In this document: positions 42,270 to 52,116 of the stretch, piece after piece
How positions within the stretch are numbered: position 1 is the stretch's first letter
Layout: each line of letters begins with the position of its first letter
Assembly (NCBI GenBank): GCA_949841355.1
Contig: CATKZP010000012.1
Coordinates: forward strand, 23,196-87,195
Length of the DNA: 64,000 bases
Direction of reading: 5' to 3'
From: an uncultured Oscillospiraceae bacterium
GTDB taxonomy: Bacteria > Bacillota > Clostridia > Oscillospirales > Oscillospiraceae
The notes under the pieces: generated by a model
The model's database searches: none
The model's input: only the letters and a program-made list of their open reading frames with translations
What the model was told of the DNA's origin: nothing
Program-made: the position numbers and the translations under genes

Positions 42270-42596
42270 CTAACCCTTACATGAAAAATAAAAAGCCGCC
42301 AAATTTACACAAATCATCATGAGGAGCAGCAGTGCGGGGTGGGACGTGAGCACTGATGAGGAAAAGATTCTCACACCCTCCTGTTCCTGTTTTGGAAGCG
42401 CACTAAAAATCTTTACCCCCAAAGCAGCAAGCGCTGTAAGCGGCAGCATTGCCCATGGGAGCCACTGGAACGCCACTCTTCCAACCTTCGCCGCAATCAT
42501 CATTTCGACCATCCAGCCTATCAAAACAATGGCTTGGAGCACACGGCATTTCAATTTCAACCGCTTTCCTTTATCCTTCACGCCTTTTGCCTCCAT
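42270..42596 (-). CDS. Small membrane protein at the end of the GH4 operon
   Basis: 108 residues: a basic start MEAKGVKDKGKRLKLKCRVL, then two helices QAIVLIGWMVEMMIAAKV and WAMLPLTALAALGVKIFSAL, a short KQEQEGVRIF loop and a C-terminal helix PALLLLMMICVNLAAFYFS. Start nine bases after the GH4 stop, with GGAGAAGG as ribosome site. I do not recognise it. Less GC-rich than its neighbours. Confidence 0.55.
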   Translation of the reverse strand: MEAKGVKDKGKRLKLKCRVLQAIVLIGWMVEMMIAAKVGRVAFQWLPWAMLPLTALAALGVKIFSALPKQEQEGVRIFSSSVLTSHPALLLLMMICVNLAAFYFSCKG

Positions 42597-42604
42597 ATGG
42601 CCTT

Positions 42605-44011
42605 TTACCTTCTCCACCCCTCCGGCAGATACCGGGCCGTGCCCGCGATCATGTCGTCCGCCAGGCGGCGCAGCTCGCCCTCGTGCGCGCACTTGGCCGC
42701 GGTGTTGGGATCATTGAGCAGCGCCCGCACCACCAGCTCCCGGTCGCACTCCAGCGCCGCGCGCAGGGTGAGGGCGTGGTTTTCCACGTGGGGCAGGATG
42801 AGCCGCCGCACCTCCTCCGGCAGCGCCCCGGCCAGCACCGGCCGGACGCTGTCCCGGGCGAACACGGCGTTGGTCTCCACCACCGCCCCCAGGGGCAGGT
42901 TGGGGATCTGTCCGGCGTTGGGCAGGTTCACATTGCTCACCACCCGGTCCAGCCCGCACAGCGCCTTCATCAGCAGCGTCCCCTCCTCCCCGGTGGGCGT
43001 CATGTCCACCGCCCGCTCGCCGGCGGCCATGGCCCGGCTCTTCTCCAGCCGCTCCGCCAGGTCCTGCCTGCGCCAGCTCACCGGGGTGAGGGCGAACCCC
43101 CAGCGCTCCACCGTCTCCGGGTCGTTCAGATACTCGTCCCCGGGCATGAACTCCGCCAGGTGGCGGTCCCCGGCGGCGGCGATGAGCCCGAAGCGCCGGA
43201 ACAGGTCGAATTTTACCCGGTGATTGCACGCGAAGCAGGCGTTGGCCCAGTTGCGGTCCGGCTCGTCGAAACCCCGCTCGTAGTGCCGGTCCACAAACTC
43301 CCGGTACACCGGGAACAGGTCCAGCCCCTCATAGGACGCCCGGTCGAACCAGGTGAAGTGGTTGATGCCCAGCACGTTCACGTGGATGTCCCGCCGGGCG
43401 GGGGCGGGGATGCCCAGCCGCTCCCCCGCCGCCTCGGCCAGCACCATCTGGGTATTGAACACCTCGTGGCAGCAGCCGAAGGCCTTGATCTCCGGGAATA
43501 CGTGGTAGAGCACCTGGACGCACAGGGACATGGGGTTGGTGTAGTTGATGACCCAGGCGCCGGGGCAGTGCTCCCGGATGGCCTGGGCGATGGGGACGTA
43601 CATGGGCAGGGTGCGCAGGGCGCGCACGATGCCCCCCGGCCCCGCCGTATCCCCCACGGACTGCCAGATGTTCAGCCGCTGGGGGAGGTGGACGTCCACC
43701 TCCATCTCGTCAAAGGTGCCCGGCAGGATGGAGATGACCACGAAGTCCGCCCCCGCGAGGGCCTGCTCCAGGGTGTCCGCCACCCGGTAACGCCACCGCC
43801 CCCGGGCGGCGGGGCCGCGGCCGATCTGGTTTCCGATGATCTCGTTGGCCTGGGCCGCCCCCCGGTCGATGTCGTACAGCGCCACCTCGCCGCTCATGGA
43901 CGGCTCCATGGCCAAGTCGGTCATAAAGCTCCACGCCCAGCCCCGGGACCCGCCCCCGATGTAGGCCAGGCGGATATCGCTCATCCGATGGGTCTGGCTG
44001 TCATACCGCAT
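42605..44011 (-). CDS. GH4 family glycosidase, probable alpha-galacturonidase
   Basis: 468 residues. GH4 enzymes use NAD+ and a divalent metal. The NAD fold appears at the start (IRLAYIGGGSRGWAWSFMTD), followed by DFVVISILPGTFDEMEVDVH, the metal ligands in FGCCHEVFNTQ (Cys, His) and VLGINHFTWFD (His). The GCCHEVF form and the EMEVD segment are like LplD-type alpha-galacturonidases more than alpha-glucosidases. In this pectin locus it would release galacturonate from short oligomers. ATG chosen for GAGGAGGG before it. Part of an operon after the sugar-isomerase gene. Confidence 0.85.
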   Translation of the reverse strand: MRYDSQTHRMSDIRLAYIGGGSRGWAWSFMTDLAMEPSMSGEVALYDIDRGAAQANEIIGNQIGRGPAARGRWRYRVADTLEQALAGADFVVISILPGTFDEMEVDVHLPQRLNIWQSVGDTAGPGGIVRALRTLPMYVPIAQAIREHCPGAWVINYTNPMSLCVQVLYHVFPEIKAFGCCHEVFNTQMVLAEAAGERLGIPAPARRDIHVNVLGINHFTWFDRASYEGLDLFPVYREFVDRHYERGFDEPDRNWANACFACNHRVKFDLFRRFGLIAAAGDRHLAEFMPGDEYLNDPETVERWGFALTPVSWRRQDLAERLEKSRAMAAGERAVDMTPTGEEGTLLMKALCGLDRVVSNVNLPNAGQIPNLPLGAVVETNAVFARDSVRPVLAGALPEEVRRLILPHVENHALTLRAALECDRELVVRALLNDPNTAAKCAHEGELRRLADDMIAGTARYLPEGWRR

Positions 44012-44024
44012 GGCGCTTCCCTCC

Positions 44025-44879
44025 TCAAAGCGTGCCGTACAGCCGCTGGAGGAACTCCCGGGCCTGCACGGCGTTGTCGTTGGTGGTGTTCTCCAGGGTG
44101 GCATGGACGTAGGGCTTGCGCGCTTTGAGGAAGCGCAGAATGCCGGTATAGTCCATCTCTCCGGTCCCGGCGGCGGCCGCCCGCAGCTCCCCGCCCTCCC
44201 GGACGAAGTCCTTCAGGTGGACCACCGCGATATGGTCGGCCAGCTTGTCCATGGCGTCCCCGATCACCCGCTCCCTGCCGTCCGCGTTCCCCGCGTGCAG
44301 CAGGTTCACCGGGTCCAGGATGATCCGCAGGCAGGGGCTGCGCACGGCGTCCAGCACCGCCAGCGCCCGGTCCGCGTCATAGACGATGTGCTTCCACACC
44401 GGCTCGATGGCCACCGCCGTCCCCCAGCGCTCGGCGCACTCCACCACCGGGGCCAGCCCCCGGATGAAGGACTCCAGCGCCGCCTGGGTGTGGGTGTTGG
44501 CGTCGGTTTTGTACTCCGGGTTGGGCGCTCCCGTCTCGGTGCCCACCACCCCGGCCCCCATCAGGGCGGCGGCGCGCAGGTGGCCATAGTAACGGCTCTG
44601 GATGTCCCGCAGCTTGTCCGGGTCCGGGTGGGCCAGGTTCAGGTAGCACCCCAGCACCGCCACGTCCAGCTCATTGCGCGCGAACACCCGCCGGACGTGC
44701 ATGGCCAGCCCCTCGGTGAGGGCGCACTGGTCGAAGGCGGCGCCCCGCATCACCTTGGACAGGGCCAGGTGGACGCAGGCAAAGCCCTCCTCCCTGGCCT
44801 TGGCCGCCCGGGCCTCCAGGGTCTGCTCCGCGGGGGGGCAGGCGGCGTTCACGTCATGTAATCGAATCCCGATCTGCAT
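44025..44879 (-). CDS. Sugar phosphate isomerase/epimerase family (TIM barrel)
   Basis: 284 residues. AP-endonuclease-2-like TIM barrel: GIRLHDVNAACPPAEQTLEA, VLGCYLNLAHPDPDKL, GVVGTETGAPNP, AIEPVWKHIV (metal Glu), RIILDPVNLLHAGN (Asp), and IAVVHLKDFV (His). It probably isomerises or epimerises a sugar acid in galacturonate breakdown. ATG preceded by AGGAGGAAAAG. It sits directly downstream of a terminator hairpin, so it begins a separate or attenuated transcript with the GH4 gene. Confidence 0.8.
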   Translation of the reverse strand: MQIGIRLHDVNAACPPAEQTLEARAAKAREEGFACVHLALSKVMRGAAFDQCALTEGLAMHVRRVFARNELDVAVLGCYLNLAHPDPDKLRDIQSRYYGHLRAAALMGAGVVGTETGAPNPEYKTDANTHTQAALESFIRGLAPVVECAERWGTAVAIEPVWKHIVYDADRALAVLDAVRSPCLRIILDPVNLLHAGNADGRERVIGDAMDKLADHIAVVHLKDFVREGGELRAAAAGTGEMDYTGILRFLKARKPYVHATLENTTNDNAVQAREFLQRLYGTL

Positions 44880-44896
44880 TGCTTTTCCTCCTGACA

Positions 44897-44927
44897 AAAA
44901 CGGAGCGCAGCGGCTGCGCCCCGTTTT
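44897..44927 (-). terminator. Terminator between the kdu operon and the GH4 operon
   Basis: Minus-strand stem AAAACGGGGCGCAG / CTGCGCTCCGTTTT with one mismatch, followed by TTGTC. It lies right after the esterase stop codon and just ahead of the isomerase ribosome site, so some read-through may supply the next operon. Confidence 0.75.
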
Positions 44928-44935
44928 CAGCGTAT

Positions 44936-45721
44936 TTACGGCGTGTACTCAAACCGGCGGCACAGCCAGGTCCGGCACAGGGGCAGCCACGCCCTGCAAA
45001 CCTCATCCGGCGTCTCCACCTCCTGGGTGCAGGTGGATATGCCGTGGGCGCCCCAGCCAAACAGGTGGTATTCCAGGGGCACCCGGTGTTTTTTCAGCTC
45101 CACCGCCAGCAGCAGGCTGTTCTCCGGCGGGACGCTGGCGTCCTCCCCGCCGTGCCACAGGAAGGTGGGCGGGAAGTCCGCCGTCACCCGGTCCCAGAGG
45201 TGGAGCCTGTCCCGGAGGGCCTCGTCTCCGCCGGACACGTTTTCCGCCGAGCCCTCGTGGGCGAACTCCCCCCGGGTGGCGATCACCGGGTAGCACAGCA
45301 CCAGGGCGTCCGGCCGGGCCTGGGCGGGCAGGGCCAAGGCGGGGTCGTTCCACAGCGCCCCCAGGCTGGCCGCCAGATGCCCCCCGGCGGAAAAGCCCAG
45401 CACGGCGATTTTCTCCGGGTCGATGCGCCACCCCTCATGGCGCTCCCGGAGCTGCCGCACCGTCTCCGCCAGCTCCCGCAGGGGCCGGAAGTCCGACATG
45501 TCCTCCGGATGACAAGTGTAGTCCAACACGAACACCTGAAAGCCCAGGGACAAAAACTCCAGCGCGGGGGCGTCCTTCTCCCGGGGGGAGCGCCAGTGGT
45601 AGCCCCCGCCGGGGCATATGACCAGGGCGGGCCGGGTCTTATGGGCCTTCAAGGTGTCGTAATCGTCCCACAGATAGCCCTTTACCCGGGCGTCCAGGGC
45701 CAAAAAGGTCACAAGCTCCAT
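44936..45721 (-). CDS. Alpha/beta hydrolase, probable carbohydrate esterase
   Basis: 261 residues. The esterase oxyanion pattern PALVICPGGGYHWRS and the nucleophile elbow GFSAGGH (Ser) are clear, with Asp in FLWHGGEDASVP and His in FGWGAHGIS. Family of acetyl-xylan/pectin-type acetylesterases (BD-FAE/Axe-like). No signal peptide, so it acts inside the cell on imported oligomers, probably removing acetyl groups from galacturonate units. Its ATG shares a base with the TGA of the upstream kduD gene (TGATG), so the two are coupled. Confidence 0.85.
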   Translation of the reverse strand: MELVTFLALDARVKGYLWDDYDTLKAHKTRPALVICPGGGYHWRSPREKDAPALEFLSLGFQVFVLDYTCHPEDMSDFRPLRELAETVRQLRERHEGWRIDPEKIAVLGFSAGGHLAASLGALWNDPALALPAQARPDALVLCYPVIATRGEFAHEGSAENVSGGDEALRDRLHLWDRVTADFPPTFLWHGGEDASVPPENSLLLAVELKKHRVPLEYHLFGWGAHGISTCTQEVETPDEVCRAWLPLCRTWLCRRFEYTP

Positions 45722-46515
45722 CAGGGCTGCTTGCCGATATAGGCCAGGATGCCGCCGTCCACGTACAGGATATGGCCGTTGACGAAGTCGGAGGCGGAGG
45801 AGGCCAGGAACACCGCCGGACCGCCCAGGTCGGCCGCCTCGCCCCAGCGGTTGGCGGGGGTCTTGGCCAGGATGAACTGGTCGAAGGGGTGCTTGGAGCC
45901 GTCGGGCTGGATCTCCCGCAGCGGCGCGGTCTGGGGGGTGGCGATATAGCCCGGGCCGATGCCGTTGCACTGGATGTTATACTGGCCGTACTCGCTGGCG
46001 ATATTGCGGGTGAGCATCTTCAGCCCGCCCTTGGCGGCGGCGTAGGCGCTGACCGTCTCCCGGCCCAGCTCGCTCATCATGGAGCAGATGTTGATGATCT
46101 TGCCGCCGCCCTTTTTGATCATGGAGGGGATGACGGCCTTGGACACAATGAAGGGCGCGTTCAGGTCCACGTCGATGACCTGGCGGAAGTCCTTGGCGGA
46201 CATCTCCACCATGGGGATGCGCTTGATGATGCCGGCGTTGTTCACCAGCACGTCGATGACGCCCACCTCGGCCTCGATCTTGGCCACCATGGCCTGTACC
46301 GCATCCTCGTCGGTGACGTCGCACACATAGCCGTGGGCGGTGATGCCCTGCTCGGCGTAGGCGGCCACGCCCTTGTCCACCAGCTCCTGCTTGATGTCGT
46401 TGAATACGATGGTGGCACCCGCCTCCGCCATGGCGCTGGCGATGGCGAAGCCGATGCCATAGGACGCGCCGGTCACAAGGGCGATTCTGCCCTCCAGGCT
46501 GAATTGATTCATCAT
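45721..46515 (-). CDS. kduD: SDR oxidoreductase, KduD / gluconate 5-dehydrogenase type
   Basis: 264 residues. Short-chain dehydrogenase with TGASYGIG (cofactor loop), NNAGIIKR, Ser and Tyr-x3-Lys catalytic set (ICSMMSELGRETVSAYAAAK) and GPGYIATPQT. FNDIKQELVD after strand two, with Asp, suggests NAD preference. Next to kduI, it most likely reduces 2-keto-3-deoxy compounds (KduD) in the unsaturated galacturonate route; gluconate 5-dehydrogenase is the close relative. Gap of 13 bases to kduI. Confidence 0.88.
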   Translation of the reverse strand: MMNQFSLEGRIALVTGASYGIGFAIASAMAEAGATIVFNDIKQELVDKGVAAYAEQGITAHGYVCDVTDEDAVQAMVAKIEAEVGVIDVLVNNAGIIKRIPMVEMSAKDFRQVIDVDLNAPFIVSKAVIPSMIKKGGGKIINICSMMSELGRETVSAYAAAKGGLKMLTRNIASEYGQYNIQCNGIGPGYIATPQTAPLREIQPDGSKHPFDQFILAKTPANRWGEAADLGGPAVFLASSASDFVNGHILYVDGGILAYIGKQP

Positions 46516-46528
46516 TGGTTTTCTCCTC

Positions 46529-47371
46529 TCATTTCAAATCCGTGGGCTTCAGATTGTCCATGTCGTCAAATGCCTGGTTCTCGCCGCCCATGGCCCAGAT
46601 AAAGGTGTAGTTGGCGGTGCCGCAGCCGCTGTGGATGGACCAGGAGGGCGAGATCACCGCGTCAAAGTTCTGCATCACCAGATGCCGGGTCTCCTCCGGC
46701 TGGCCCATCATGTGGAACACCACCTGGTCCTCCGGAATCTCGAAGTAGGTGTAGACCTCCATACGCCGCTCGTGGGTGTGGGCGGGCATGGTGTTCCACA
46801 CGCTGCCGGGGGCCAGCTGGGTCAGGCCCATGAGCAGCTGGCAGGTCTCCAGCACGTCGGGGTGGATGAACTGGTTGATGACCCGCTGGTTGGACTGGGC
46901 CGCGTCGCCGCAGGGGCGGTGGTTGGCCTTTTCCATGGTGAGCAGGGTGGTCCTGCACTCCTTGTGGGCCGGGGTGGAGGCCAGATAGAACTTGGCCGGG
47001 TCCGCCCCGTCGGCGCTGCCGAAGCTCACCTTCTGCGCTCCCTTGGAGATATACAGGCAGTCCTCGTAGCCCAGGTCGTACCGGGCGCCGTCCACCTCGA
47101 TGAAGCCCCGGCCCCCCAGGTTGAACACCCCGGCCTCCCGGCGCTCCAGGAAATACTGGGTGCCGAAGTTGGCCCACACGTCGATGCCCTTGTCGATGGG
47201 CACCGTCTCCTTCACCGGCATGATGCCCATGACCACCATGCGGTCCACATGGGAGTAGGTGGCCTGCACCGTGTCGGGCTGGTAGAGGTTCTGAATCAGA
47301 AACTCCTCCCGAAGCTCCTGGGTGGTGTAGCGTTTCACGTCCTTGGGACTGGCGGAATAGCGGATATCCAT
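46529..47371 (-). CDS. kduI: 5-dehydro-4-deoxy-D-glucuronate isomerase
   Basis: 280 residues, matching E. coli KduI in size. The cupin metal site is visible: TMPAHTHERRMEVYTYFEIP (His, His, Glu) and a later HSGCGTANYTFIWAMGGEN (His). N-terminal RYSASPKDVKRYTTQELREE is characteristic of the family. It isomerises 4-deoxy-L-threo-5-hexosulose uronate, the product released by the GH105 enzyme, to 3-deoxy-D-glycero-2,5-hexodiulosonate, the KduD substrate. Follows the ATPase gene by 17 bases. Confidence 0.95.
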   Translation of the reverse strand: MDIRYSASPKDVKRYTTQELREEFLIQNLYQPDTVQATYSHVDRMVVMGIMPVKETVPIDKGIDVWANFGTQYFLERREAGVFNLGGRGFIEVDGARYDLGYEDCLYISKGAQKVSFGSADGADPAKFYLASTPAHKECRTTLLTMEKANHRPCGDAAQSNQRVINQFIHPDVLETCQLLMGLTQLAPGSVWNTMPAHTHERRMEVYTYFEIPEDQVVFHMMGQPEETRHLVMQNFDAVISPSWSIHSGCGTANYTFIWAMGGENQAFDDMDNLKPTDLK

Positions 47372-47388
47372 TGATTGTGCTCCTTTCC

Positions 47389-48489
<1,101 letters not shown>

Positions 48490-48567
48490 ACTCTTTGTCT
48501 CCTTACACTTGGAATTATGGCTCGCGCCGGCTGCGGCGGAATTCTCTCCCCTCTCCTATGCCTCATA

Positions 48568-48596
48568 TGGACAAAACCGTCGAAGTACGGTATAAT
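48568..48596 (+). promoter_or_regulatory. Promoter of the AraC regulator
   Basis: TGGACA (48568-48573), 17-base spacer, TATAAT (48591-48596), about 42 bases before the start codon. The -35 is part of TGGACAAAACCG, which resembles TGCACAAAACGG in the importer/pectinesterase intergenic region. Confidence 0.65.
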
Positions 48597-48637
48597 GGAT
48601 CAGCGCAGCCCGCAAAAACGGAAAGGAGCAGACGGCT

Positions 48638-49414
48638 ATGAACAACATCCTCTATGTGGGGAAGCACGCGCTTACCTGGACGGTCTCCCGCCACGTCCAC
48701 CAGAGCTGGGAGCTGATCTTCTGCACCGGCGGCAGCGGCGAGATGGTCTTTGACGACAAAACCCTGGCCTACGGCGCCAACGACGTGGCCATCGTCCCTC
48801 CCATGGTGCCCCACTCCAACAACAGCGGGGAGGGCTTCACCAACATCCATATGAATCTGACGGACCCGGCCCTCACCTACCCGGAGCCCCTGGTCATCCG
48901 CGCCGATTCTAACGGCTTCCTTCAGGACGCGTTCACCGCCGCCTTTTATTACTGGTCGGAGTCCTCCGCCGAGTACACGCTGCTGCCCCTTTACGGACAG
49001 CTCATCGTGGCCTTCCTCACCAAATACCGGCCCACCCGCCGCCACAGCGACACCGTTCAGCAGATCGAGGACAATATCCTCCAGCACTACCCGGACTGCA
49101 CCTACGACCTGAACGCCTACCTGAGCTCCCTTCCCTTCAACACGGAATACCTGAAAAAGATGTTCAAGAAGGAGACGGGGCTCACCCCGCTCCAGTATCT
49201 GACGGACCGGAGGCTGGAAAACGCCGCCAGCACCCTGTCCACCTTCCTGGGAAAGGGGAATATCTCGGAGACCGCCCGCATGTGCGGCTTTGGGGACCCG
49301 CTCTATTTCTCCCGGCTGTTCAAGAAGAAGTACGGCGTCTCTCCCCGCAACTACGCGCCGGAAGCCGCCGCCCCGGCTCCCGCGGGGCCGGACGAGGTGA
49401 AGATCATGGTGTGA
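48638..49414 (+). CDS. AraC family transcriptional regulator
   Basis: 258 residues. N-terminal cupin-like ligand domain (VSRHVHQSWELIFCTGGSGE, NDVAIVPPMVPHSN). The C-terminal double HTH (about 150-245) is visible: LNAYLSSLPFNTEYLKKMFK, then EPTGLTP-like KETGLTPLQYLTDRRLENAA and ARMCGFGDPLYFSRLFKKKY. ATG with AAAGGAG upstream. It diverges from the ATPase-kdu operon and converges with the GH105 gene, so it is the likely activator of the pectin locus, sensing a galacturonate-derived signal. Confidence 0.92.
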   Translation: MNNILYVGKHALTWTVSRHVHQSWELIFCTGGSGEMVFDDKTLAYGANDVAIVPPMVPHSNNSGEGFTNIHMNLTDPALTYPEPLVIRADSNGFLQDAFTAAFYYWSESSAEYTLLPLYGQLIVAFLTKYRPTRRHSDTVQQIEDNILQHYPDCTYDLNAYLSSLPFNTEYLKKMFKKETGLTPLQYLTDRRLENAASTLSTFLGKGNISETARMCGFGDPLYFSRLFKKKYGVSPRNYAPEAAAPAPAGPDEVKIMV

Positions 49415-50534
49415 GCCGCTTGACCTCCGTATAGGCCAGCACGAAGGGGGCCACGCCCTTGGCGTCGTTGGCCACCACCGGCTCGGAAATGTAATACTCG
49501 TAGGACCCGTCCCGGCGGCGGTTGTTCTCCGGGCCCAGCCCGGCCACCAGGCAGATGCCCCCCAGGTCCAGCCCATTCTCTGTGAAGGTCAAATATTTTT
49601 CCATGATGCCGTCAAAGGTCTTTTGGCCCTTGGCGGCATATTCCTTGCCCAACACGCCCAGCCGGGCCCCCTTGAGCATGGCGTAGGCCATCATGGCGCT
49701 GCCGCTGGTCTCCAGATAATTGCCGGCCCGGCCTCCCTGATCGGGCACCTGCCAGTAAAGGCCGGTGTCCGGGTCGGCGCAGCGGGCGGCGGAGGCCATC
49801 AGCTCGGTGAAAATCTCCGCCAGGGCGTCCCTCTCCCCGCCCTGGGGCAGGATGTCCAGCAGGTCGGCCAGCGCCACTCCGAACCAGCCCAGCGACCTGA
49901 GCCAGAAGTTTTTGGAGCAGCCCGTCGCCGGGTCCGCCCAAAACGCGCGGCGGGAGGCGTCGTAGCCATGGAAGTACAGCCCCTTCTCCTCCGAGAACAT
50001 CTTGGCCCGGACGTTTTGAATCTGGCTCACGGTGTCGGTATAGCTTCCCGTCCCGAAGTGCTTTTCATACAGGGCGTAGAAGGGCTGCGCCATGTAAATG
50101 CCGTCCAGCCACACCTGGTTGGGATAGATGGCCTTGTGCCAGAAATTCCCCTCTTCGGTGCGGGGCTGCTCCGCCAGCCGCCCCCGGAGGAAGTCCGCCG
50201 CCCGGCGGTACTTCTCTTCCCCGGTGCGCTCATACAGGGCGAAGAGCACCCGGCCCTCGTTGATGTCGTCCAGATTGTGGGCCTGGGGCTTGAAGGTGCG
50301 GATGGAGCCGTCCTCCTCCACGAAGTAGTCCACGCAGTCCTTTGCAAACTGGAAATACCGCTGGTCCCCGGTGAGGCCCTCCATCTCCATCAGGGCGGTG
50401 AGCATACAGCCGTCGATATAGTTCCAGAAGGCGGGCTTTCCCTCCCGGAGATTCTCCAGGTTCCAGGCGGTGCGCTCCGGGGTGGAGCGCTCCACCAGCT
50501 GGAGCACAAATTCGTCGATTTCCTTGTAGTCCAT
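49404..50534 (-). CDS. GH105 unsaturated rhamnogalacturonyl/glucuronyl hydrolase
   Basis: 376 residues, an (alpha/alpha)6 barrel. GH105 landmarks are visible: NYIDGCMLTALMEM, AHNLDDINEGRVLFALYERT, PNQVWLDGIYMAQPFYALYE (catalytic Asp in WLDG), SLGWFGVALADLLDILP and NYLETSGSAMMAYAMLKGAR. It removes the unsaturated uronyl residue left by pectate/rhamnogalacturonan lyase action, yielding the KduI substrate. No signal peptide, so cytoplasmic. Its start overlaps the GH28 stop. Confidence 0.93.
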   Translation of the reverse strand: MDYKEIDEFVLQLVERSTPERTAWNLENLREGKPAFWNYIDGCMLTALMEMEGLTGDQRYFQFAKDCVDYFVEEDGSIRTFKPQAHNLDDINEGRVLFALYERTGEEKYRRAADFLRGRLAEQPRTEEGNFWHKAIYPNQVWLDGIYMAQPFYALYEKHFGTGSYTDTVSQIQNVRAKMFSEEKGLYFHGYDASRRAFWADPATGCSKNFWLRSLGWFGVALADLLDILPQGGERDALAEIFTELMASAARCADPDTGLYWQVPDQGGRAGNYLETSGSAMMAYAMLKGARLGVLGKEYAAKGQKTFDGIMEKYLTFTENGLDLGGICLVAGLGPENNRRRDGSYEYYISEPVVANDAKGVAPFVLAYTEVKRLTP

Positions 50535-52105
50535 CAGCGTTCCTCAAAGTCCTCGGCGGCCACGTCCGGACAGTGCTCCGCCGTCAGGGCCCTGCCCTCC
50601 ACGCCGCTGAGCTTCACGTTTTTCACCCGGACCCGCTTCACGTTGTCCAGGTACAGTCCCAGGCGGCACCGGTCCTCGTTCTGGTTGCGCATGGAGGGCT
50701 TGCCCGGCTTGGCGTCCGCGGCGAAGTCCACCGTAATGTTTTCCAGCTCCACCTGGTCGATGGGGCTCTCCGGCAGGCCGTCGATGTAGCAGGCGGCCAC
50801 CTCCGCCCCGGTGCACTCCATATTGCGGAAGGCAAAGGAGCCCAGATGGGGCGTCCTGTCGTCCACGGGCAGGGGATCGCGGCACCAGACGTATTCAGAA
50901 TACCGGTCCGGGTCGCAGCAGTTATACCACATGTTGATGACAATGGGGGTGAGCACCTTGTCCATGCGGATGTTGTCGAAGAGCACGTTGTCGATGACGC
51001 TGTCCTTTCCCCTTCCCCGGCGGGTCTTGATGCGCAGGCCCCGGTCGGTGGCGTGGAAATAGCAGTTGGTCACGCTCAGGTTGCGGATGCCCGCCGCCAG
51101 CTCGCTGCCCAGGGTGACGGCCCCGTGGCCGAACTCCATCAGGCAGCTGCGCACGGTGTGGTGGTCGGCGGGGGTCTGGTACTTCCGGGCCATGTCGATC
51201 TTGCCTGACTTCACCGCCACGCAGTCGTCCCCCACGGAGAAGCGGCAGCCGATGATGTCCACCCCGTCGCAGCTCTCCGGGTCGATGCCGTCGGTGTTGG
51301 GGCTGTCCTTGGGGGCGGTGACGAAGCAGTCCAGCATGGAGAAGTTCTGGGAGAAGAAGGGATGAATATGCCAGGACGGGCCGTTTTTCACCGTCACCCC
51401 ATGGAGGGTCACGTTTTGCGTGTGATTGAGGAAAATCACCCGGGGGCGGGAGGCGGGGAAGCTCTGAAAGTCCCGCCACCAGTCGCCGTTTTGGCCGTTT
51501 CCGTCGATGGTCCCCCGGCCCACGACGGCGATATCCCGCGCGTAGGACGCGTGGAGCAGGGACTGGTAGCAGTTCAGCTCCTGGCCCTCGAACCCCACCT
51601 GGAAGGTCTCCGCCCCGGTCGCCGGGTCGGTGCTCACGGTGGGGATGATGGGATAGCGCTCCCGCTGGGTGGAGCCCAGCAGCACCGCGCCCTCGTCCAG
51701 GTCCAGGGTGATATGGCTTTTTAGGCACAGCGGCAGGGTGAGATAGACCCCCGCCGGGAACCACAGCCGCCCGCCCTCGGGCAGGAAGCTGATGGCCGCC
51801 TGGATGGCGGCGGTGTCCTCGTGGACGCCGTCCCCCACCGCGCCGAACTGGCGCACATCCACGCAGCAGCTTTCCGCCTGGGTGGTCAGCCGGACCTGCT
51901 CCTCGCCGCCGTCCTCAAAGCGGACGGCGACGGTATACTCGGTGGCAGGTCTCAGGCCAAACAGGGAAAAGACGTTGGCGCTCTGGAGATCGGGCCGCTC
52001 GCTTCCGTCCACCAGGACGCGGTAGCGGCTTTTGGCATAGTAAGGCGCGTCCCCGTCCAGTTCCAAACAGGCGGAGCTGCTGCCACAGTAAAGAATTCGT
52101 ATCAT
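50534..52105 (-). CDS. GH28 polygalacturonase (cytoplasmic, exo-type)
   Basis: 523 residues. An N-terminal fibronectin-III-like domain (about 1-75) precedes a right-handed beta-helix. Catalytic motifs NTDG (in SPNTDGIDPESC), GDDCVAVKSG, GHGAVTLGSE and RGLRIKTRRG are intact. The FnIII-like front and DCVAVKSGK are typical of exo-polygalacturonases with intracellular roles. No signal peptide is seen. It would trim imported oligogalacturonides from the non-reducing end. Overlaps GH105 by one base. Confidence 0.95.
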   Translation of the reverse strand: MIRILYCGSSSACLELDGDAPYYAKSRYRVLVDGSERPDLQSANVFSLFGLRPATEYTVAVRFEDGGEEQVRLTTQAESCCVDVRQFGAVGDGVHEDTAAIQAAISFLPEGGRLWFPAGVYLTLPLCLKSHITLDLDEGAVLLGSTQRERYPIIPTVSTDPATGAETFQVGFEGQELNCYQSLLHASYARDIAVVGRGTIDGNGQNGDWWRDFQSFPASRPRVIFLNHTQNVTLHGVTVKNGPSWHIHPFFSQNFSMLDCFVTAPKDSPNTDGIDPESCDGVDIIGCRFSVGDDCVAVKSGKIDMARKYQTPADHHTVRSCLMEFGHGAVTLGSELAAGIRNLSVTNCYFHATDRGLRIKTRRGRGKDSVIDNVLFDNIRMDKVLTPIVINMWYNCCDPDRYSEYVWCRDPLPVDDRTPHLGSFAFRNMECTGAEVAACYIDGLPESPIDQVELENITVDFAADAKPGKPSMRNQNEDRCRLGLYLDNVKRVRVKNVKLSGVEGRALTAEHCPDVAAEDFEER

Positions 52106-52116
52106 CTTTCAAGCCC